The position numbers were made by a program, and so were the translations under genes. From NCBI GenBank assembly GCA_036346255.1, contig CM070631.1:27512339-27576338 (forward strand): DNA of 64,000 nucleotides, in the 5' to 3' direction. A model generated the notes under the pieces. The model made no database searches and had not been told where the DNA came from. It was given only the letters and a program-made list of their open reading frames with translations. This DNA is from Ampelocalamus luodianensis. Taxonomy: Eukaryota > Streptophyta > Magnoliopsida > Poales > Poaceae. Shown here in pieces: positions 55,754-64,000 of this stretch; positions within the stretch are counted from its first letter, which is position 1, and each line of letters begins with the position of its first letter.

Positions 55754-58700
55754 TGTAACAGACCAGTTTTTGGATATTTTGAAACTCACATAAATTTCTT
55801 GGATTTCAAAAAAATTTGTTGCATTTTGATAATTTCCAAAAACTTCTTGCAATCCAAAGAGTTAAATTAATTTTCCTAGCACCAAAGCGAAAATATAAAA
55901 ATCCACGAGTTAAATGGTGTGCTAAATCTCCGTAGAATTTGATTTTCAAATTCAAATTCGATCCTAGAAATCCAAACGAAAAGTTTAAACTCTTTTTCTC
56001 TCACTCTCTCTCTCTGCTCGCGCCGCCGCCCACCGCATCGCTGCGCGATTCCCCTCGTGGGCAAAGAATGTAGCCCATCGCTGCCAAGGCTCTCGACATG
56101 TGGCCCAAACCCCACCTGTCAAGTCGCCTAGGGATGATTGTTTATCTTCCCTCGTGCACCAGCTCGCTCGCTCGCCGCCTGTTGTGTCGTACGCCGAGCC
56201 ACATGCACCAGAGCCTTATCAGGCCCTGCGCCTCGAGCCTCTCATTCTCTCTCACACCACTACAACCTTGTCACCTCACAAGCGTGCCTCGTTCTCTCGT
56301 GCGTCGCGCATGAGATATGGCGCCCGAGCCGCCGTGTCGCCGCATTCATCCCGCCACCTCTCCTCACTATTTAAGCCCTGACCGAGTGCGTCACTATACT
56401 CGCCAACCTCACCGTTGTTTATTCCCCAACTTCCACTACTACCCAAAGAGTCATCACAAATGGTTCGAAATCGTCATCACAGACGGTTTTTGAACCGTCT
56501 GAATTTATATGGCTATGATGATATGAGGTCAGCACAAACGGTTTTTAAACCGTCTGTGAAAAAGCTATCACAGACGGTTCTAAACAAGAACCGTCTATGA
56601 AAAAGCTATCACAGATGGTTCTGAACAAGAACCGTCTGTGATAATCAATTACAACAGACGGTTCTTGCTTAGAACCGTCTGTGATAGATTTTTCATATAC
56701 GATTATTGTTTAGAACCGTCTGTGATAGTTTTTTCTATTGCAAAAAAATCGAGTCTCGCACTGTTTTTGAGACTTCGGAGGCTGTTTTGAGGCCCTAAAC
56801 GATATTTTTTTTTGAGGTTTTCACTTTGTCTGTAGCCTCCCGAGCCTCGCGAATGAATTTGATATTGACTTATGGATTTTCGGATTGAACTTTTTGTTAG
56901 CATTCCAATTAGCCAAAGAACGTCGCAATTCGAGTTCGTATGCAAAAGTTATGACGGTTTTACCAGATAGTGCGCGGTCTGAGGTGGAGGCTAGGGGCGA
57001 CGATGTCGAGGAAGGCTGGGGGGAGGCCGACGACGACAAGGCTGGCGACGAGGTCGTGGGAGGCCAGGGCCATGAAGTGGAGGACGCTGGGGGCGATGAG
57101 GTCGTGGGAGGCCAGGGTGACGAAGTGGAGGAGGACGGGGGTGACGATGTCAGGGGAGCCCATGGGCTATGAGGTTAGGGGAGGCCGCGAATGGTGAGCT
57201 CGGGGGAGGCCAGATCGCAAGGTCAGGGCGAGACGATGGCACTCGGTTAGAGGAGGGATGGCAGAGGAGGAGATGGAAATGTGAGGTGTGAGGAGACTCG
57301 GTTAATATAAAGCGAGTCTCGGCAGCCCGCCCATTAAGTCCAAGTTTTTGTTTTCCCGTCCAACAAATAAAAAGTATCACAGATGATTTTATTTATAAAA
57401 TCGTCTGTGATATGATTATAACCACAGACGGTTCGTGAATAGAACTGTCTGTGATGTCTGCCATTATCACAGACGGTTCTTCTTAAGAACCGTCTGTGAA
57501 TTATCACAGATGGTTCTAGTTACAAACCATCTGTGATAGTTACGTATCACAGATGGTTCCAAAGGAACCGTCTATGATGAGGCGTCTAATATAGCCTATT
57601 TTGTAGTAGTGTTCCCCTCTTCTCCGCCTCGGGTGGTCAAGAACTTGCCTTCTTCCCCAATTCTGGTCGCCGACTTCGCCGTTGGATTTCGCCACGAGGG
57701 TGAGTCTTCGTCTTCATCTTCTTGCGCATTGAGGTCACATTAACTCCACTTCCTCACACTCACCTCCTTTGTACTTATTTCCCACACATAAGAAAGGAGT
57801 CGTCGCTGTCCATGGAGCTAGCCGGAGTACACTATGTCGTCGCCTCCTTCTCCCACCTTGTCCGGTGAGCTATTGCCTTCATCATCTCACGCCACTTGGT
57901 CGCCTTGACATCCTCACACTAATGTGTGCCTCCTTTTATTGTTCCGTGCGCCAGAGATGCAAACACATTGTTCATCCCTGTCGTCGGCCCAGAGCACACA
58001 ACGCCACCGCCACCCCCAATCTCCTTCCTCGCTTTGGTTTCCAGGTGAGCCCTTCGTTCACGTAACCTTCATCATCCCGTAAAACCTCTAGGCTAGTCAA
58101 TGACGTGCGTAGATGGCTGTAGCATAGCCACATCGAAGACCTCACCGCACCATCGCAAGCTGTCGTGGAATAGCTAATTGTGCCACCGCATTTGGAGCAC
58201 TGAGTGCACGTATAGCATAGTTATAGCATGTAGTTGATAGCGTAGGCTTCAATTTTCTAGCTTTAGCCGTGTTGGGTAGTTGCCCTTAACAACAGTACCG
58301 TTGCCACTGACTTCGCCGCCACACAGCCATAACCTTTAGAGTCGTCATGGACCCCGCGTTCCATTTTTCTAATCACTGGTGGTCGTTAGAGTCCCCTTCG
58401 CCACCACCGAGCTCGCCTTGAGCCGACCATGGTGCCCCTATTTCATCCCCATGTAAAGGAAGAAGATGACGCAAAGCGCTCACACATGGACACAGGTAGT
58501 TAGTTTAAACCAATAATTAGTTTACGTTAGTTAATGTTTGTATGACATGTGGGTCCTCGGTGATTAGGAAAATTAATTAAGTTGTAAGTTAAAGTTTGAG
58601 TATATGACATGCGGGCCCTACCCCTACCTTATTCGTGCATAGACTTACTTAGTAGACCAAGTCACTAACGAGTGGGCCCCTTGGCCCCGTACATTGTCGG

Positions 58701-59380
58701 GTGGACTCTATGTGGATCGTGGTCCCACCTATTAGTCTCTCGGGTTTTCCCGAATAAAAATAAAGAGAAAATAAATTAGAAACCCAGTGGACCCACCTGT
58801 CAGTTGTAGATAATTTTCTTAAGAAAAATGAAAATGAAAATCCAACCAGATCGACCTGTCAGAAATTTCAGATTTTTTGGAATTTGTATCGGATCAATCT
58901 TTGGAGAGTTCGTTCTCCCTCGTTTTAAATCCAGATATCTTGATTTTTGTTTCTAAATTCAATATATGTCTGTCAGTACCAAAATCATAATTTTTGGAGT
59001 TCATTTGAATTTTATTTGAATTATGTGCATTTATTTGAAGTTGTCGTTTTGCGCTTAATTAGATTCCAACATCGCCAAGACTTCTCCACTACTTCAGGAC
59101 AAGACCAAGATCCAATAATATCCAAAGTTGAGCAAGGTAAGTTCTTAAAATTGATCATCTTGAACCTACTTTTCAAATGCAAATTATTTTGTTTCAAAGT
59201 TTTAATTGTCTGGCTTATTACTATTTATGAAATACTACGTTAAATATTGATACATGGCTATGCCAAATGTTGCATATTATCATTCCTCTCCTTGATTGTT
59301 GATAACCCCTTATACCTTGCCACTCTAGGTTAATTATTACATTAGTAAATTGCCCTGGTTAATCAATAATGAGTCTTGAA
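55754..59380 (+). repeat. Gypsy LTR, right end lost, interrupted by a CACTA element
   Basis: It starts TGTAACAGACCAGTTTTTGG. Without the CACTA insertion it is about 2.4 kb, laid out like the other LTRs: AT-rich start, CT-rich block with CACGAG/GTGAGT near 57699, and the shared exon-like block 59063-59136 (acceptor TTAATTAG, then QDFSTTSGQDQDPIISKVEQ, donor CAAG/GTAAGT, here the ordinary GT type). The hairpin and last exon are missing because Copia sequence begins by about 59386. The boundary is approximate. Confidence 0.65.
56434..57611 (+). mobile_element. Non-autonomous CACTA element (1178 bp)
   Basis: It starts CACTACTACCCAAAG and ends TTTTGTAGTAGTG (CACTACTACAAAA reversed), flanked by TTC on both sides (56431-56433, 57612-57614), the 3-bp duplication of CACTA transposases. 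Both subterminal regions are packed with copies of ATCACAGACGGTTC in both orientations, often as palindromes (GGTTCTTAAGAACC near 57477), the expected transposase-binding repeats. The middle has a frame (56885-57172) with repeats of GDEVVGGQG from GAGGTCGTGGGAGGCCAGGG units; it has no known domain and is probably just the tandem repeat. Confidence 0.92.
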
Positions 59381-59385
59381 GTTTC

Positions 59386-60340
59386 TCATTTGCTCGTCTT
59401 TCTGCAATCAACGAGGCTGAGCTTGAGTCCATTCCCGAGGTAGAGTTTGCCCTCTTAGCCAGAAAGTTCACTCGAGCCTACAAACAATGTGAGGAGCAAG
59501 AAGAGGGTGGTCCGTGACTTACTACGAGTGTGTTGAGCTATACCACATACGGGTAAATTGTCCCAAGCTAAGGGACAAGGCCAACTATAAGGAGGGGAAA
59601 GGCTCGTGGAAGAAGTCTCAAGGACACAAGGTCAAGTTTGATCCTCTCAGCTCAAGAAGGCCACTCATCGGGTCCTTGCCACTTTTGGAGATCATTCCAT
59701 AAGTGTTGTTGACTCCGAGAGCGAGGAAGACAAGGAGGTAGAGATTCCTCAAGAGAAAAACAAGGGCAAGGCCAAGAACTTCACCAGCATGTGCTTCATA
59801 GCACACAATGACAATGATCTTGTCGACACATCCGATGAGGTACAACTCTCCTATGATGAGCTCTCCTTACAATGTGACGTGTTATATAATCAAGTGCTTA
59901 GTCAGTATAAAGATATTTAAAAATCATGCCTAGGGCTAAGGACTTAGACTCTCATGTTAAGAATTTGACCCTTGAACTTGTGAATGCTAAGGACCTCAAT
60001 AGTGATGAATGTGTTGTTGCCATGTTTTGCATGCTGAGCTTGGCAAATTGAAAAATGCTCATGACATTGTTTTGAACCAACTTGAAAATGCTAGGAATGA
60101 GATGATTGAGTTAAGAGTTAAAATCCAATCCTTGTGCAAAATGCTTAGATACTAGCAAGTTGGTAGCCCTTGAACATGATGACAAGAAAACTGGTTCTAT
60201 TACTTATGCATTTTATGTTGATCGTGTACATTAAATTAAAAATATGGAAGAGACATTTAGAGTAGAATATGAGAAACTAGAGCAAAATTGATCATGCATC
60301 ATGTACTTCATATGAAGCTCTTGAGCTTGAGGTTGCTATG
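59386..60340 (+). pseudogene. Copia gag C-terminal part
   Basis: INEAELESIPEVEFALLARK leads to the zinc knuckle YYECVELYHIRVNCPK (from about 59517), in which the first Cys of CX2C is Tyr, so zinc binding is probably lost. A Lys-rich stretch and an acidic stretch follow, then a long region with coiled-coil-like spacing in broken frames (59930-60340). Confidence 0.7.
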
Positions 60341-61430
60341 CATAAGGAAAAATATGCTATAGTTGTCAAGGGTAAAACTTATGAATAATGTTCTAAGCTT
60401 TCAATGCATAGTACTTACCTTAAGGACACTCTGGAAAAATTCTCTAAAGATAAGAAGCAGCTTAATATGATTCTAGACAAGTCCAAGACTCCAATTGGAA
60501 AGCAAGGGTTAGGGTATAATTTTGCCTACTAAAATGCCTTTTAAGTATGGAGGTTTTGCTCAAACAAATTCATATTTGCATGGTGCTTCTCCCGTGGTAC
60601 CAAGTACCATTGCACCTATTGCAAGAGGGATGGACATTTGATTGAGTTCTTGGCGCGGATTAAGCATGCTATGAAGAATCTTGCTAGAATCCCTTCGCCT
60701 CAGTGTAGAGCTTCTAGGAGAGTGAATTTTCATGTAGAGAGGAAACAACCTGGTCTACGATTTTAGTCTCATCGTAGATATGCTTAGCGTCATGCTCCTA
60801 GAAAGGTTGCAACTAATGCTTTCATGAATATCTCTCATGCTAGACTATCAAATAGGTTCAAAGCTAACAACCATGGTTCCTATGCTTCTAGAAGACGTGT
60901 GTCTCGGTACTAGATTTCCATGTCTCTTATCAATAACCCCAGTATTACGACACATAAATGTTTTGTGCCTTGATTTCAGGATTACCGCAGAAGGGGTGGA
61001 ACATGTGGCTCATTAACTCCGGGTGTTCATACCACATGACCGGAGACTCAAGATGGTTTTCATCCTTCACACGACCTTTGGTACTACATCACCTTTGGGG
61101 ACGACACTCAAGGATTGATCGAAGGAACTAGCTCGTTCAGGGTAAATGACAAATTCATCCTGAAAGAAGTCATCCTTGTGGACAAACTAAGGTATATTCT
61201 GCTCTCAGTCTCTCAACTTATTGATGATGATTATAAGACTAGATTGAAGAAGAATGTTTGTCGAGTGCTTGCATCTATTGGTGAGCTTGTATTTGGCATT
61301 TCATGAGTTGGTAGTCTTTGAAGCTGACTTTTCTGACTCTCTTGTTGGTTCTCTTAAGTGTTTACTTGCTTCTTGTTCTAAGTTCGGTTTTGGCATGGAT
61401 ATTTGGGGCACAGTGAATTTGATCATTTGA
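60341..61430 (+). pseudogene. Copia linker, protease and pre-integrase region
   Basis: The linker to about 60960 is in broken frames. Then WLINSGCSYHMTGDSRW (about 61005-61055), the aspartic protease site with Asn-Ser-Gly where Asp-Ser-Gly is needed, so catalytically dead as read. Then FRVNDKFILKEVILVDKLRY (61140-61200) and the pre-integrase motif GYLGHSEFDHLTWVSNLDLM with GLPKLK (about 61397-61470). Confidence 0.75.
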
Positions 61431-62264
61431 CATGGGTTAGTAACCTTGATCTCATGAGAGGTTTGCCAAAGCTCAAGATTATCAAAGACATTGTATGTAC
61501 GCCCTGTAGACATGACAAGCAAGTGGTTGTCTTATACCCATCATTGACTATGGTGATAATTGATGGACATGGACAGCTATTGCATATGGACACTGTTGGT
61601 CATTCTAGAGTTCGACCAATTGGTGGCAAATGACACATTCTGGTTGTAGTTGATGATTTTAGAGATACTCTTAGGTGTTCTTCTTGGCTTCTAAGGATGA
61701 GGCATTTGGTCATTTTTGTGATTTGGTCCTTCGCTTGGCTGTTGAGATTCTAGGTGATTTAAGAGTAGTTTGCAGTGAGAATGGCACGAGTTCAAGATTT
61801 CCTGATTTTCCTCTTTCTGTGCTGAGCATGGTATTGAGCATCGGTTCTCTTCACCTCACATCCCTCAGCAAAATAGAGAGCTGAAAAGGACGAACAAAAC
61901 CCTAGTTGAAATGGCCAAGACTATGCTAGATGAATACAACACGCTGAGGAAATATTGGGCTAAATCCATTGCAACTGCTTGTCAAGTTGCAATTCATGTC
62001 TTCTTGAGACCCTCTTTGAGGAAAATGTCTTATGAGCTTAGATTAGGAAGAAAGTCTTATGTGTCTCATTTCAATGTCTTTGGTGCTAAGTACTTCATTC
62101 TTAAGACAAGTAACGTAGATAAGTTTGAATCTAGAACTTGTGATGGTATATTTCTAGGTTACCTTGCTCATTCTAGAGGATTTTGTGTACTTGGTGTTGA
62201 AACTAACACTATCATAGAGACTTGTAATATCACTTTTGATGAGACTAACCCTGTAGCTAGATAA
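61431..62264 (+). pseudogene. Copia integrase
   Basis: CTPCRHDKQ (zinc-binding end, 61498), LLHMDTVGHSRVRPIGGK (first catalytic Asp, near 61588), FFLASKDEAFGHFCDLVLRL (61675), VVCSENGTSSRF (second catalytic position, with Glu in place of the usual Asp), and an open stretch 61911-62264 (MAKTMLDEYN...YWAKSIATACQ...FGAKYFILKTS...GIFLGYLAHSRGF). The catalytic set is not intact. Confidence 0.8.
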
Positions 62265-62639
62265 GATCCATCAGGTGATCTATAGGACTTTGAGAGCATA
62301 TTTGTGGAAGAAGATGAAGGCATTTAGGATGATAGCTTCCCACCTGGCTGCATCCCTCCTAATCCAGCTAAGTAACCAGCTTCTACTACTTGACCTTTAG
62401 TTGAGGCTCCTACTGTTTCCACTTCTACTTCAGCAATACCTGTGGAGGTTGAAGATGTTTTATCTCCACTTGGCGCTCCTCTTCATATTCAGCGAAGGCA
62501 TCCACTGGATCAGATGATGAGAAATATTCATTAGCGAATCACTCGTTATAGGTCTCATGATCCTAATCTCTTCTCTTATTCTGCATTTGTTGTATCTTTT
62601 GAGTCCGAGATGTGTCCCACACTTTATCTGATGCTTGTT

Positions 62640-63340
62640 GGGCCAATGTCATGCATGAGGAGTTAGTGAATTTTAAGAGAAATAAGGTGTGGAATCTTTT
62701 AGAGCCTCCTAGTGGTCATAATATAATTGGAACTAGATTTACAATAACAAACAAAGTGGAGATGGATCTGTGATTAGGAACAAAGCTAGGTTGTTAGCTT
62801 AGGGTTACTCTCAGGTAGAGGGGTTATACTTTGATGAAACTTTTACTCCTGTAGCCAGATTAGAGGTTATTCACATCTTACTTGCATTTGCTACATCTAA
62901 AGGTTTTATGTTGTATCAAATGGATATTAAGAGTGCTTTCTTTAATGATTTCATAGAGGAGGAAGTGTATGTTAGACAACTCCCTAGCTTTGAACATCAT
63001 AAGTTCCCTGATCACGTGTTCAAATTGTCAAAAGTCTTGTATAGTCTTAAGCGAGCACCTAGAGCTTCGTATGATAACCTTAATACCTTCTTGCTTTAGA
63101 ATAAATTTGAAATGGGCAAAGTAGATAAAAATCTATTCATCCTCAAGCACGATAATTATTTCCTTTTTGTGCAAATCTATGTGGACGACATTATCTTCGG
63201 TGGCTAATATAATGCTCTTGTGTCTAGCTTTTCTGAGACCATGTCCAGTGAATTTGAGATGAGCATGATGTGCGAACTAAATTATTTCCTTATGCTCCAA
63301 ATCAAGTAATCCAAGGAAGGCACATTCATCTATTAGACAA
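62640..63340 (+). pseudogene. Copia reverse transcriptase
   Basis: RT segments VEGLYFDETFTPVARLEVI (62815-62870), YQMDIKSAFFNDFIEEEVYV (from 62914), VFKLSKVLYSLKRAPRAS (63018-63070) and the active site YVDDIIFGG (about 63178-63204), followed at once by a stop. Several in-frame stops. Confidence 0.8.
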
Positions 63341-63990
63341 AGTGCACCAAGGATTTATTGAGAAGATTTGAGATAGGTGATTACAAACCAATTGCCACTC
63401 CAATGGCTACTTTGAATGCCTTGGATCTTAATGAGGATAGTGAGGTTGTGGATCAACGTGAGTACCTTAGCATGATTGGTTGCCTCCTGTATTTGACGGC
63501 TTCCATACTAGACATCTACTTGTCTGTGTGCCTATGTGCAACATATCAAGCCTCTCCAAGAACTTCTCATTGTTAGGAAGTCAAGCGTATCTTCAGGTAT
63601 CTTCAGTCAATCCTTCAATATGGTCTTTGGTATTCATGTTCATTATCATTATCCATTAGAGGGTTTTCATATTTTGAATTTGCTGGCTGTAGACTTGATA
63701 GGAAGAGCACTCCAGGCATTTTTCACTTCTTAGCCACTTCTCTTGCCTCTTGGTCATCTAGGAAACAATCTTCTATTTTATGTCCACCGCTGAGGTTGAG
63801 TATGTAGATGCAACTAGCGGTTGTAGCCAAATTCCAAGGATGACCTCTACTCTCAATGACAATTGGTTAGCGTTTGATATTGTGCCTCTTCTATATGACA
63901 ACACTAGTGCTATTAACATTATCAAAAACCCATTGTAACACTCTAGGACTAAGCACATAGACATCAGGCTTCATTTCCTTAAAGATGATG
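63341..63990 (+). pseudogene. Copia RNase H region
   Basis: ATPMATLNALDLNEDSEVVD and YLSMIGCLLYLTASILDIYL (63378-63540) are the RT-RNase H linker. CRLDRKSTPGIFHFLATSLA and SWSSRKQSS (about 63690-63775) belong to RNase H. Stops and frame changes throughout; the element continues past the window. Confidence 0.75.
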
Positions 63991-64000
63991 TTGAAAAGGG

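Larger units (their letters stand above)
59386..64000 (+). mobile_element. Decayed Ty1/Copia element, right end outside the window
   Basis: A sense-ordered series of Copia domains: CCHC knuckle, protease, pre-integrase, integrase, RT and RNase H, all broken by many stops and frame changes. Integrase before RT is diagnostic of Copia. The long gag with a WLINSGCSYHMTGD-type protease suggests the SIRE/Maximus branch, by inference. The left LTR and gag N-terminus are missing (joined to a gypsy LTR), and the right end is cut by the window. Confidence 0.88.

Noticed and set aside
56440..57600. Repeated ATCACAGACGGTTC units considered as a CRISPR-like array
   Set aside because: Units occur in both orientations without regular spacers, within a eukaryotic CACTA element; they are subterminal transposase-binding repeats.

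Overview
This is a plant nuclear window, almost certainly from a grass (Poaceae). The evidence is a GC-rich, single-intron LRR receptor kinase gene, grass-style Ty3/Gypsy elements with 2.8-4.7 kb LTRs, a CACTA element with CACTACTAC ends, a hAT element, a Stowaway-like MITE and a Helitron-type end. Nothing looks bacterial, organellar or virus-derived beyond retroelements. The species cannot be told from the sequence. About nine tenths of the window is transposable elements, nested inside each other.

Layout. 1-27454: one Ty3/Gypsy (chromovirus-type) element whose 5' LTR runs off the left edge. Its 3' LTR (22728-27454, 4727 bp) is complete. Its internal region holds an extra ORF upstream of gag, broken gag and protease, and pol. 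Pol is split at 6485/15537 by a second gypsy element (6486-15536, TSD CAACT) that has full LTRs but a nearly coding-free interior. A tandem duplication of about 4.25 kb then repeats half of the inner LTR plus the outer pol, so pol occurs twice (15537-18240 badly broken, 19794-22514 nearly open). 27455-29559: 5' half of a Ty1/Copia element on the minus strand, cut by the big gypsy element.

29651-33590 (minus) is the only clear host gene: a HAESA-like LRR receptor kinase of 1279 residues. Its frame continues past the kinase, without a stop, into about 250 residues of multi-pass membrane protein. 33668-35366 is its upstream region. 35367-38851 is a solo gypsy LTR with a near-perfect 5-bp TSD. 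38852-41373 is unassigned DNA with MITE traces. 41374-47788 is a hAT element carrying one exon of the SRP receptor beta gene and a truncated gypsy insertion. 48104-48600 is an LTR fragment. From 49251 rightward runs a Helitron-like segment (minus) carrying exons of a DRG GTPase, a kinesin and an unidentified acidic protein. 55754-59380 is another gypsy LTR, interrupted by a CACTA element (56434-57611). 59386-64000 is a decayed Copia element running off the right edge.

The two most interesting signals are: (1) the receptor kinase/multi-pass membrane fusion; (2) a colinear module found in several unrelated gypsy LTRs. The module is a 63-74 nt exon-like block with AG before it and a GC-AG type donor after it, an intron of 1.15-1.25 kb, a GAGTAC/GTACTC hairpin 26-29 nt before the acceptor, and a short in-frame acidic exon ending in a stop. 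In two LTR families both exons have identical lengths (63 and 62 nt). Repeat copies also differ from each other mainly at CAG/CTG/CCG sites, so part of the apparent decay may be base-calling or assembly error.
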